Assembly (NCBI GenBank): GCA_029008615.1
Contig: JAQXJI010000006.1
Span: 62,001 to 126,000 of the forward strand
DNA from: Elusimicrobiota bacterium
Lineage (GTDB): Bacteria > Elusimicrobiota > Elusimicrobia > Elusimicrobiales > Elusimicrobiaceae
DNA: 64,000 nucleotides
Direction: 5' to 3'
Shown: positions 7,634 through 16,038 of the stretch, one piece after another
Position numbering within the stretch: the stretch's first letter is position 1
How the letters are laid out: each line of letters opens with the position of its first letter
Program-made: the position numbers and the translations under genes
The notes under the pieces: generated by a model
Databases searched by the model: none
What the model saw: only the letters and a program-made list of their open reading frames with translations
What the model was told of the DNA's origin: nothing

Positions 7634-9619
7634 ATGAAAAATAAAAAACCGGGCAGCGTGTTTATATGGATTTTTGCCGCCTTTGCTTTGTTTTTGGCGG
7701 TTCCGTTTATCTCTCAGGAAGAAACTTCTTCATCAAAAAGCGGAAATTTATTCATAGATGACGACGGTGCTTTACCCATAGTCGGTTCGGAAAATCCTTT
7801 AGCCAAATATTTTAATAAAGTTGCGGAATTTTACGGCTTTAAAAAGAAGTCTTCTTCAAATCGCAGAAACTCTTTGGCTTCAAATGATTCTTCGGATTCA
7901 CGCGAAGACGAGGCTTTAGCCTCGGAACTCAGCGCGCTTTTTGCCGCTTCCGATAAAAATCCTTCTGCCGCAGAAGCCGCAAAACAGGGAATGTCGGCGG
8001 ACGAACTTGATGATATCCGCGCGGCTTATGCCAAGGTCGCCGCCGTATCTGTTGAAAACGGTACGGTAAAAACAAAAAGCGGTATGATCATAGAACCTTC
8101 TAAAGAAGGGTATAAACTTAACGGTACATTTTATAAAAACGGCACTTATCCTTCCCGCTCCAATCGCAGGGAAATAGAAAACGCTTTAAGCAAATTCCAT
8201 AAGGAAAACGCCGCCCGCCAGGGCCTTACGGCGGCCTATTTCCGCGCACCTGACGGCAGTTTGTCCGTCAAATATGTTTCGCCGGAATCTTTGCACGTAA
8301 ATGAAAATCCTCTTTTGGCTTCGGCTTCGTCCGGCGTTAACGATGACTATTACCGCGGGGCAAAAGTAATTTCAAGGAATTCTTCTTCCGGCGGGGGCTC
8401 TTCGGATTCTTCCTCACGCGGCGGCAGGACGAAAATATCTATGGACAATATTGAAGATGCATACGAAACTTTGTCCGCAAAAATTAAAGAAAATTTTAAC
8501 AGTTCCGATTCTTCCGATTCTGCCGAAAATCCCTCCGAAGACTCTGGCGTCAGGCAAAACCTTTCAAAGGAGCTTATCGCCAATTCAAGCAATGCGTCTA
8601 GAAGTTTGTTCGCCAAGTCGGCCCATAATGAAAAACCTAACGATATTCCCGAAGAGTATCAAAATGCGCCAAGCGTCGCATTGGCTTTTTCAAAAACGCC
8701 GATAGGTTCCCCTTCTATGGCGGAATTCCTTAACAAATACGGTATAGACGGCAATTTGAACCTAACCGAAATACAGCTTAATATAGGAGGAGGTCGTAAG
8801 AATAACTCTGCGGTTGGGCAATCCGCCAGGCAGAAAATACAAGAGATGAAAGATGAAGAAGGGCGCATAAAAGTGTTTTCCCCTGCGCCGATTCCGGAAA
8901 GGATTCTTGATAAAGAGAAAATCGACGGCGGCATTTATGTGGCTTATCCAAGGATTCCGTGGATGGAAGTCGGCGAGAACGGCCAGCCCAAAGAGGTTAA
9001 CTTCTCCGAAGTGTTTTTTAACAGAACCGGCATAGGAAATATGGTTGAGGCGATGAACAATCCCGCAAGCGGCGAGTTTTTGGACACCACCGATTTGGAA
9101 AACCGCTACACCAAACTTGACGCAAAAAGAACGGAAAATAATAAATATATCCAAATGATAGGCGCCAATGAGTCCATCAGTAAAAAAATGCCGAAAGTGG
9201 TGTTTTATTTGGGCAAAATAAGAAAAAATCCCAATAATATTATGATTGCTTCTCCGTCTTCTTTCCTCTATGTTTATGCCCCGAATATGGCACCTGATTT
9301 TGTAGCCGGGGCAAGTTCCGAAGAAGCTTATCAATCAATGGCCTCGGGCGATTTCTTAAATAAAGTAGGCGTGAAAGGCAATAATAACATTGTTGTTGTA
9401 AATGACGGGAAAGTCCGCGACACTCTGATAAAAGCCGGAGTCAAAAACGTATCCGTTATTGATGAAGAAAGGCTTTCTTCCGGCGTGCCGGAAGATATCG
9501 AATATGTTATAGACACTCTGCGGGACGTCGTTACCGAAATGGTTATGTCCGATGATGCTTTAAAGCGGGAATTTATAAAGGCGATGTCTGCCGCGGATAA
9601 AGAACTTACCGGAAAATAA
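7634..9619 (+). CDS. Membrane-anchored low-complexity protein, paralogue 2
   Basis: 661 aa with an N-terminal membrane segment (SVFIWIFAAFALFLAVPF), an acidic and Ser-rich stretch, then FYGFKKKSS near residue 75, matching the FYGLKRKK of the 5059 gene. Residues about 85-350 are rich in Ser, Asp and Asn and look disordered, with a Ser/Gly run near residue 250. The C-terminal third is more regular and contains NNNIVVVNDGKVRDTLIKAG, resembling the C-terminal motif of paralogue 1. AAGGAGG precedes the start. It follows the ankyrin gene by 22 nt. Function unknown; the family is defined here only by comparing the three neighbours by eye. Confidence 0.8.
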   Translation: MKNKKPGSVFIWIFAAFALFLAVPFISQEETSSSKSGNLFIDDDGALPIVGSENPLAKYFNKVAEFYGFKKKSSSNRRNSLASNDSSDSREDEALASELSALFAASDKNPSAAEAAKQGMSADELDDIRAAYAKVAAVSVENGTVKTKSGMIIEPSKEGYKLNGTFYKNGTYPSRSNRREIENALSKFHKENAARQGLTAAYFRAPDGSLSVKYVSPESLHVNENPLLASASSGVNDDYYRGAKVISRNSSSGGGSSDSSSRGGRTKISMDNIEDAYETLSAKIKENFNSSDSSDSAENPSEDSGVRQNLSKELIANSSNASRSLFAKSAHNEKPNDIPEEYQNAPSVALAFSKTPIGSPSMAEFLNKYGIDGNLNLTEIQLNIGGGRKNNSAVGQSARQKIQEMKDEEGRIKVFSPAPIPERILDKEKIDGGIYVAYPRIPWMEVGENGQPKEVNFSEVFFNRTGIGNMVEAMNNPASGEFLDTTDLENRYTKLDAKRTENNKYIQMIGANESISKKMPKVVFYLGKIRKNPNNIMIASPSSFLYVYAPNMAPDFVAGASSEEAYQSMASGDFLNKVGVKGNNNIVVVNDGKVRDTLIKAGVKNVSVIDEERLSSGVPEDIEYVIDTLRDVVTEMVMSDDALKREFIKAMSAADKELTGK

Positions 9620-9647
9620 TTGTTTAAACCTCGGAGTTTAATATAAT
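9620..9647 (+). promoter_or_regulatory. Candidate promoter of the 9667 gene
   Basis: TTGTTT (9620-9625) and TATAAT (9642-9647), 16 bp apart, lie in the 47-nt gap. They could give the third paralogue its own transcript. Confidence 0.4.
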
Positions 9648-9666
9648 TATTAAAGAGGAATAATTT

Positions 9667-11460
9667 ATGTCTAAAGGTTTAATTTTAAAAATAATTTTAG
9701 GCGGGTTTTTCGTATTTTTGCTTTTACCCGCTTTTTACGATGAAGAAAAACCCGCTAAGGGAAATTCTTTTAAAGATGCCTATGCTTTTAACCCCGACGG
9801 TTACGACGGGGAAGAATTACCCGTAGTGGAGCAGGAACCTTCTTCCGGGGAAAATATATTTAAAAGATACGGCAAAAGATTTAAACAAATGTACGGGCGC
9901 GCTTTTTTAGGCGCTCCGACCGAGCGTGAAGAAGCCCCGCGCGTTTATGCCGGCGCGGACAATGCCGAAGACGACGATTTGTATTACGCAATGGCAATGC
10001 TTTTTGGCGGGGATGAAGGCTCCGCTTTGCGTTCTTCTTATGAAAAGGGAAAGGACGGAAATATTAACGCTTTGCCTTCCGGGAGTTATAACGGAGGTTC
10101 TTCCTCTTTGAAGCAGACGGTACACAATAACGCTCCTGTAAAAGGCTTGTATGAAAGTTCTTCCGTTGAATCTTATGAAAACCGCTCCAGAGCCAAGCAG
10201 GTATACAGCAATGTAATGAATAAAATTGACAGAAACGCCCCTTCGCGCAAAGCCGCTTCCGCAGGCGGGGGAAATTCCGCCGCCGATGACGGGCAAAATA
10301 TGTCTTCTTCAGAAAGCGGGCGTTTGGAAGCTTTCAGAAACGGCGTTCCCGGTATGGTTTCTACCCCATCTTGGGCTGCTGATATCAGCGATTCTTTCTT
10401 AAACGGAGCAAAATTCAACCGTGTTTATACCGGCATAGCAAGCCGCAGTTCAAACAAAGGCGGTTATAACTCTGCCCGCGCCAATTCCGGCGGGACTTAC
10501 GGCGGATTCTCCAATTCCCGCGCCGAATTTACCGATGAAGATCGCAACGCTCAGGATTTGGGCGAACTTTTTATTCAAGCTTCTTCCGATATAAACGCCA
10601 AGGTTAAAGATATATCACAGGCTATACGTGATAAAGCCGCTTCCGGCGCGGGGGATTCCTCTTCCGTAGTTCCGGGGCCGGATATACAAAGGCCTGATGG
10701 CAATGGAGGTTCCTCCCAAGGCAGCGGCGGCGGAAATACCGGCGGCAATGACGGCGGAAACGGCCAAGGTGCGGGGGAAGGCGGTTCGGAAGGGATTTCC
10801 GGGGATAATTCCGGCGGTGTAAATAATCCTGATACTCCGTCTGCGGAAGACAGTAAATTTGATATTAGTAAATGGGATACCTATATGAATGGTTCTTGCC
10901 GCAATCCCGATGCTCCCAGTGTTATCGGAAGTTCGAAATGGGGACAGAACTTCGGTTCATTCTCGGGAGGGCAGGAAGATGACCAAGATAAAATTCAAGT
11001 GGAATCTTGTTCCGGCGACCCTGTCCATGTTGACAATGTTCCCGCTTTGAATGGCGAAATCTCTTCCAAACAAGTGTTGGTGGATCTGGGAGAAGTAGAA
11101 GTCGAAGGGCAGCTTTTAAGAGCCACTCCCGTTGAGGGCTCTGTGGCTGCGGCCGGGATTAAGGCTATTGGTTTCAAAAATTATATTTCGGGCACGCAGA
11201 AAATACCTTCCTCCGAAGGGGCATTCAAAGGCATTGACAAAGAAGGGTTTATTATTAACGCCAAGAATCCAAACACTATTATCCTTACGACTTCCCAGAA
11301 AATAGCCGAGGCTTATATCGGCAGGGCGGTTCTTATAAATCCCGGAGATTTGGAAAAACAGTCGGCCGTCAGGCAAATAGCCGAAAGGCTGAACAATATG
11401 GACCGGGAAACGCAGAACATTTTGGCTGCGAAAGCGGCAAGGGAAGCCGCCGCGCGGTAG
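9667..11460 (+). CDS. Membrane-anchored low-complexity protein, paralogue 3
   Basis: 597 aa with the same architecture as the genes at 5059 and 7634: N-terminal membrane helix (ILKIILGGFFVFLLLPAF), acidic patch, a YGKRF..MYGR basic motif near residue 60, then a long Ser/Gly/Asn-rich region. A strongly Gly-rich segment (about residues 335-385) looks like a flexible linker. The C-terminal domain contains NPNTIILTTSQKIAEAYIG, the counterpart of the VVV-containing motif in the other two. It is the most diverged member. AGAGGAA precedes the start. Function unknown. Confidence 0.78.
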   Translation: MSKGLILKIILGGFFVFLLLPAFYDEEKPAKGNSFKDAYAFNPDGYDGEELPVVEQEPSSGENIFKRYGKRFKQMYGRAFLGAPTEREEAPRVYAGADNAEDDDLYYAMAMLFGGDEGSALRSSYEKGKDGNINALPSGSYNGGSSSLKQTVHNNAPVKGLYESSSVESYENRSRAKQVYSNVMNKIDRNAPSRKAASAGGGNSAADDGQNMSSSESGRLEAFRNGVPGMVSTPSWAADISDSFLNGAKFNRVYTGIASRSSNKGGYNSARANSGGTYGGFSNSRAEFTDEDRNAQDLGELFIQASSDINAKVKDISQAIRDKAASGAGDSSSVVPGPDIQRPDGNGGSSQGSGGGNTGGNDGGNGQGAGEGGSEGISGDNSGGVNNPDTPSAEDSKFDISKWDTYMNGSCRNPDAPSVIGSSKWGQNFGSFSGGQEDDQDKIQVESCSGDPVHVDNVPALNGEISSKQVLVDLGEVEVEGQLLRATPVEGSVAAAGIKAIGFKNYISGTQKIPSSEGAFKGIDKEGFIINAKNPNTIILTTSQKIAEAYIGRAVLINPGDLEKQSAVRQIAERLNNMDRETQNILAAKAAREAAAR

Positions 11461-11494
11461 AATATTTTGCACCGCGTACAAACAAAAAAGGAGT

Positions 11495-12958
11495 ATGCGG
11501 CCTATAAAAATGAAATTAAAATTTGATCTTAGCAATTTGGAAGAGTTTTTGCCTAAAACATATTCCCCGGAAAGGCGGTTGAAGGCAAAAACTCTTTTCT
11601 TGAAAAAACTGGCTTTAAAAGCCCATCGATTTTACGGCGGCAAAATAACCGCCGTCCCAAAGGCCGGGCCTATACTGCCGGCTTGGTTAAGCGTTTGGTA
11701 TACTCCCGGAGTATCTTCCGTTTCCACGGCGGTAAGGGATGATAACGGCGCATCGTTTGCTTTAAGCGGACGCGGAAGCCGCGCGCTTGTGCTGAGCGAT
11801 TCCACGCGCGTTTTGGGCGACGGGGACTGTACCCCGCCCGGCGGGCTAGGGGTAATGGAAGGCAAAGCTATGCTGATGAAGTATTTGGGCGGATTTGACG
11901 CTTTTCCGCTTTGCATAAACAGCCGCGGCGCGGACGGCAAACCTTCGGCCGAAAAGATAATAGATTTCGCTAATATGGTCGCACCCTCTTTCGGCGCGAT
12001 TAATCTTGAAGACATCAGCCAACCGAATTGTTACAGAGTTTTGGACGAACTTCAAAAAACTTGTTCTATCCCCGTGTGGCACGATGACGCCCAAGGCACG
12101 GCCTGCGTTACCTGCGCGGCTTTGATAAATGCTTTGAAACTTGCGCGCAAAAAAATAAATAAAATTAAAATAGTGCTTTACGGTGCGGGCGCGGCCAACA
12201 GCACCGTCGCCAAGTACCTTATGCTTTTGGGCGCAAACGGCGGCGACATCGTGATGTTTGATTCCGTCGGAGCTTTAAGTAAAGACAGAACCGACCTCAA
12301 GAACAATCCGGATTTTTACCGCCAGTGGAATTTATGCCTTAAAACAAATAAAAACGGAGTGAAAACTCAGGAAGAAGCTTTTAAAAACGCCGATGTTCTT
12401 ATAGCTCTTTCCAAACCCGGGCCCGGCACGATTAAGCCGGAATGGATAAAGCTTATGGCTAAAAAGGCCATAGTATTTGCCTGCGCAAATCCCGTGCCGG
12501 AAATATATCCGGACGAAGCTTTGGCTGCGGGAGCTTTTATCGCCGGGAGCGGAAGGGGGGATTTCCCCAATCAGGTAAACAATTCTTTATGTTTCCCCGG
12601 GCTTTTGAAAGCCGTCCTTTTGTGCCGCGCCAAAGCCATTACCGATACAATGGCTCTTGCCGCCGCCGAAGCGATAGCGGCCTGCGCCGAGGCCAAAGGC
12701 CTTAAAAAAGAAAAAATACTGCCGGATATGTACGACCCGGAAGTCTATCCTTTACAAGTTGAAGCCGTTGTAAAGCAAGCTTTGAAAGAAGGCATCGCTC
12801 AGGTAAATATTACCCCGCAGGAAGCTTACAAACGCGCAAAAGCCGATATTAAAGCTTCCCGACGTTTAAGCGAAGCTTTGTATAAAAACGGATATATAAG
12901 GAAATTTCCTGCGGCTCTGATTAACTCTGCTTTGAAAGAAGCTTTAAAAGAAGTATGA
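11495..12958 (+). CDS. NAD(P)-dependent malic enzyme
   Basis: Oxidatively decarboxylates malate to pyruvate. Malic-enzyme N-terminal motifs are visible: TPGVSSVS, the DGD...GLGVMEGKAMLMKYLGG block and FPLCIN. The acid-base region HDDAQGTA replaces the common HDDQHGTA. A Rossmann dinucleotide site follows (GAGAANSTVAKYL, about residue 228) and a CANPVPEI motif lies near residue 328. The start is uncertain: the ATG at 11495 is only one base from GGAG, while the ATG at 11510 is 16 nt away. It leads a run with both fumarase subunits (4-nt overlap), linking pyruvate, malate and fumarate. Confidence 0.9.
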   Translation: MRPIKMKLKFDLSNLEEFLPKTYSPERRLKAKTLFLKKLALKAHRFYGGKITAVPKAGPILPAWLSVWYTPGVSSVSTAVRDDNGASFALSGRGSRALVLSDSTRVLGDGDCTPPGGLGVMEGKAMLMKYLGGFDAFPLCINSRGADGKPSAEKIIDFANMVAPSFGAINLEDISQPNCYRVLDELQKTCSIPVWHDDAQGTACVTCAALINALKLARKKINKIKIVLYGAGAANSTVAKYLMLLGANGGDIVMFDSVGALSKDRTDLKNNPDFYRQWNLCLKTNKNGVKTQEEAFKNADVLIALSKPGPGTIKPEWIKLMAKKAIVFACANPVPEIYPDEALAAGAFIAGSGRGDFPNQVNNSLCFPGLLKAVLLCRAKAITDTMALAAAEAIAACAEAKGLKKEKILPDMYDPEVYPLQVEAVVKQALKEGIAQVNITPQEAYKRAKADIKASRRLSEALYKNGYIRKFPAALINSALKEALKEV

Positions 12959-13788
12959 AAATTATTAAAGCCGAAAAACTCACTAATCTGGTAGCCGCTT
13001 TGTGTATAGAAGCGGCGCATAATCTTCCGTCCAATCAAGTAAAGCTTTTAAAGCAGGCTGTTGTGAAGGAAAAGGGACTTTCCGCCGATTTGCTTAAACT
13101 TATTTTGAAAAACGCCGAAATAGCCCGCAAGGATTTATATCCTCTTTGCCAAGATACAGGCACCGCGGTTGTATTTTTGGAAATAGGCCAAAATGTTTTT
13201 ATTGACGGCGACGTAAATAAGGCCGTTGATGACGGCGTAAGAAAAGGTTTTAAAGACGGCTATTTACGCAAATCGATAGTTTCCTGCCCTTTGTTTAAAA
13301 GGGAAAACACCAAAGACAATACCCCCGCGGTTTTGCATATTTCCTTTGTCAAAGGCGACAAAATAAAAGTAAAAGTTTTGCTTAAAGGCGGCGGGGCGGA
13401 AAATACCAGCCGCATTAAAATGTTTGCTCCTGCCGACGGTAAAAAAGAAATTGTTGATTTTATAGTTCAAACAGTAAAAGAAGCCGGGGCCAAAGCTTGC
13501 CCGCCCCTTACTTTGGGCGTAGGCATCGGCGGGGATTTTGAGCAATGCGCTTTTTTGGCGAAGAAAGCTCTTACCCGTAAATCAAAAAATAAAAATAAAC
13601 TTTACGCCGATTTGGAGGAGGAAATTCTATCCCGCGTAAACGCCCTTAAAATAGGGCCGCAGGGTTTGGGGGGGAGGGTTACGGCTCTCGCCGTATATAT
13701 TGAAACCGCGCCCTGCCATATGGCAAGCCTGCCGGTTGCGGTAAACCCCTGCTGCCACAGCCACCGCATTAAAGAGGGTGAAATATGA
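12955..13788 (+). CDS. Class I fumarate hydratase, alpha subunit
   Basis: Iron-sulfur hydro-lyase subunit (277 aa) that with the next gene interconverts malate and fumarate. The PLCQDTGT motif near residue 64 carries a cluster cysteine. ACPPLTLGVGIGG near residue 180 is the second conserved block of the family, and the NPCCHSHR tail is also Cys-rich. The start overlaps the malic enzyme stop and the stop overlaps the beta-subunit start (both ATGA). Tartrate dehydratase uses the same fold; the malic enzyme neighbour favours fumarase. Confidence 0.9.
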   Translation: MKIIKAEKLTNLVAALCIEAAHNLPSNQVKLLKQAVVKEKGLSADLLKLILKNAEIARKDLYPLCQDTGTAVVFLEIGQNVFIDGDVNKAVDDGVRKGFKDGYLRKSIVSCPLFKRENTKDNTPAVLHISFVKGDKIKVKVLLKGGGAENTSRIKMFAPADGKKEIVDFIVQTVKEAGAKACPPLTLGVGIGGDFEQCAFLAKKALTRKSKNKNKLYADLEEEILSRVNALKIGPQGLGGRVTALAVYIETAPCHMASLPVAVNPCCHSHRIKEGEI

Positions 13789-14300
13789 TAAAGATAAATC
13801 TCCCTCAGGATAAGGAAAAATTTAAAACGCTTAAAGCCGGCCAAGAAGTTTTGCTCAGCGGAACGGTTTATTCTTTAAGGGATAAAGCCCACGCAAAGAT
13901 TGTTTCCCACGGGCAAACGCCGCCTTTTTTGAAAGGGGCCGTAATTTATTATATGGGGCCTACTCCGGCGCGCCCCGGCAGGCCTTGCGGCAGCTGCGGG
14001 CCAACCACAAGCGCGCGTATGGATAAATATACGCCTACTTTAATCAAAAAAACAAGTATAATTGGTATTATAGGCAAAGGCGAACGCAACGAGGCGGCAA
14101 ATAAAAGTATGAAAGGCCGATCGGTTTATTTCCTCGCTTATGCCGGTTTGGGCGCTTTATGCGCCAAAAGCGTTTTGAAGAGTGAAGCCGTACTTTATAA
14201 AGAATTGGGGGCGGAAGCCGTATTCAAGCTGGAAGTTAAGGATTTTCCGCTTATCGTTGCCCAAGATATAAAGGGCGATAACATTTACGGAGGAATATAA
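13785..14300 (+). CDS. Class I fumarate hydratase, beta subunit
   Basis: 171 aa, the usual size of the split C-terminal subunit. LSGTVYSLRDKAH and GPTPARPGRPCGSCGPTTSARMD (in two adjacent blocks around residues 60-80) match the family's substrate-binding region. It completes the enzyme encoded upstream. The stop shares a base with the next ATG, so the metabolic genes run directly into envelope genes. Confidence 0.9.
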   Translation: MIKINLPQDKEKFKTLKAGQEVLLSGTVYSLRDKAHAKIVSHGQTPPFLKGAVIYYMGPTPARPGRPCGSCGPTTSARMDKYTPTLIKKTSIIGIIGKGERNEAANKSMKGRSVYFLAYAGLGALCAKSVLKSEAVLYKELGAEAVFKLEVKDFPLIVAQDIKGDNIYGGI

Positions 14301-14875
14301 TGAAAAAGTCATTTTTACTTTTAGCCGTTTTATGCGGAGCAATATTTTTAGGCGCGTGCAGCGGAAACAAAAAAGGCGATGCCTATGAGGAAGAACCTTA
14401 TAACAGGTCCAAAAAAGCCTCTTATGAGAATCAAATGAGGTACTCCGCCTTTATTCCGTTTATGTATGAAGATAAATTTTACGCCTATTACGCTTTGGGC
14501 AAAAAGATTTCCGGCCCGGACAATAAAGGCTGGTATGAAGCGGAATTTAAAAACGGGCCTAAAGAGGGCCAGATAATAAAAACAAAGGATATCATCCTCA
14601 AAACCCGCCCGGCAGAAGGCTATGAACTTAAAAAAGGCTTGGTTGTTTTGGTAAACCATTGGAACCCCAAAACTCAGGACGAAAACAGCCGCACCGATAT
14701 GTGGCGCAAAGGCGTAGTTTACAATTTGGATAAATTAAGCGAAGATAAAGTAATGCTTGAATTCCCTCACGACCGCAACGATTTTATGGCCACCAAAGAA
14801 GTTTACCGTCTTGATAACATCAGGCTTATACTTGAGCCGGCAAATGTAAGGGACCCCAGAATTTTCTTGGACTAA
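14300..14875 (+). CDS. Lipoprotein of unknown function (191 aa)
   Basis: The lipoprotein signal peptide ends in LGAC with Cys20 as the acylation site, followed by SGNKK. The mature part is basic and rich in Tyr, Lys and Pro, with no motif I recognise; the segment WYEAEFKNGPKEGQ may be a small SH3- or Tudor-like beta fold, but this is only an impression. It sits between fumarase and an outer-membrane barrel gene in one transcript. Confidence 0.8.
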   Translation: MKKSFLLLAVLCGAIFLGACSGNKKGDAYEEEPYNRSKKASYENQMRYSAFIPFMYEDKFYAYYALGKKISGPDNKGWYEAEFKNGPKEGQIIKTKDIILKTRPAEGYELKKGLVVLVNHWNPKTQDENSRTDMWRKGVVYNLDKLSEDKVMLEFPHDRNDFMATKEVYRLDNIRLILEPANVRDPRIFLD

Positions 14876-14878
14876 ATT

Positions 14879-15577
14879 ATGCTTAAAAAGGTATTTTATA
14901 TTTTGTCCGTGCTGTTTTTGGGCGCGGGCCCTTTGTGCGCTATGCAGAGCGACACTTACCTTGTTGATACTCCCACAGCGGAAGTTTTGGCTTTGCGGGA
15001 TTTCGGTTTAAGGACAAGGTTTTTCAGCGGCGGCGGAGTGCTTACTTATTTTGATTTTACCGTAATCAACCGCCTTAGTATAGGCGCTTCTTTTACGGTG
15101 GAACATCTTATCGGGGAAAATGAGGAAGACTTAAAACTCCTCGTTCCCGCTTTACAGCTTAAATACAGATTTTATGACGGCGATGACGTTTTGCCGGCTT
15201 TTGCCCTCGGCTTTGACAATCAAGGTTTTTATTACAATCACGATAAAGACGAGTATAAACAAAAAGCCAAAGGCGTTTATATTGCCGCGACTAAAGAAAT
15301 TTTTACGCCCGGCCTTGTATTTAACCCGGGTTTAAACGTAACCGTTGACGGTTTTGAATTTGACAAACTGGCCGGTTTCGCGTCTTTGGCTTATAATATT
15401 AAAGATGCCGTCAATTTGATGTTTGAGTGGGATAATATACATAATTTTAAAGATTCCCGCTTAAACGCCGGCGGCAGAATATATATTACGGAATATTTCG
15501 CCTTGGATTTGGCTATTCGTAACTTTAACGGCAAAGCCGAACGCATAGCCCAGCTTAAATATACTTGCAGTCTATAA
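14879..15577 (+). CDS. Outer-membrane beta-barrel-like protein
   Basis: Signal peptide (MLKKVFYILSVLFLGAGPLCA) followed by about 210 residues of alternating amphipathic strands (for example FDFTVINRLSIGASFTVEHL and LKYRFYDGDDVLPAFALGFD). This fits a small barrel or a conserved outer-membrane protein that compares healthy inner and outer strands; no specific family is recognised. The final strand ends LKYTCSL, not the usual terminal Phe. It has no clear Shine-Dalgarno sequence, consistent with coupling to the upstream gene 3 nt away. Confidence 0.65.
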   Translation: MLKKVFYILSVLFLGAGPLCAMQSDTYLVDTPTAEVLALRDFGLRTRFFSGGGVLTYFDFTVINRLSIGASFTVEHLIGENEEDLKLLVPALQLKYRFYDGDDVLPAFALGFDNQGFYYNHDKDEYKQKAKGVYIAATKEIFTPGLVFNPGLNVTVDGFEFDKLAGFASLAYNIKDAVNLMFEWDNIHNFKDSRLNAGGRIYITEYFALDLAIRNFNGKAERIAQLKYTCSL

Positions 15578-15579
15578 CT

Positions 15580-16038
15580 ATGAACGATACAAAAAAACCG
15601 TATAAACGCAGCATAATTTTTATAAAGAAGCAAATGCAGCTTAAGTTTGTATTCTTAGCTTTGCTTTTGGCTTTATTCTGCGTTATGATGTGCGTGTATG
15701 AGTTTGTCAGTCTTACGCAGACATTCTTCCGCGCTCATCCGGTTTTGCTTCAGGAACTTATTGAGCAAAGCGGCAAAATACTGCCTTTGGCTTTTATAAA
15801 ACTGATAATCTTTTTTGCCGTGGTGGCGATTTTGGCGGCTGTGCTTTCCAACAGAATAGCCGGCCCGCTTTACCGTTTTGAAAGTACCTGCCGGGAAATA
15901 GCCAAAGGAAATTATAAAGTGCGCATTCACTTGCGCGAAGGCGACGGCCTGCGCGGGCTTGAAAAAGAATTTAATCTTATGCTTGAGGCTCTGGATAAAT
16001 CGGAAAATGTGGACGGAGAACGTAAAGATGAAAAATAA
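15580..16038 (+). CDS. Two-helix membrane protein with a stand-alone HAMP domain
   Basis: 152 aa from the ATG at 15580, two bases after the upstream stop. Two membrane helices (about residues 18-40 and 66-90) flank a short periplasmic segment of about 25 residues. The second runs into a HAMP-type linker (NRIAGPLYRFESTCREIAKGNYKVRIHLREGDGLRGLEKEFNLML, split around the glycine). The protein then stops after a short charged tail: there is no kinase, methyl-accepting or cyclase output domain. It overlaps the TolC-like gene by 11 nt. It may modify another sensor or be a structural adaptor. Confidence 0.78.
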   Translation: MNDTKKPYKRSIIFIKKQMQLKFVFLALLLALFCVMMCVYEFVSLTQTFFRAHPVLLQELIEQSGKILPLAFIKLIIFFAVVAILAAVLSNRIAGPLYRFESTCREIAKGNYKVRIHLREGDGLRGLEKEFNLMLEALDKSENVDGERKDEK

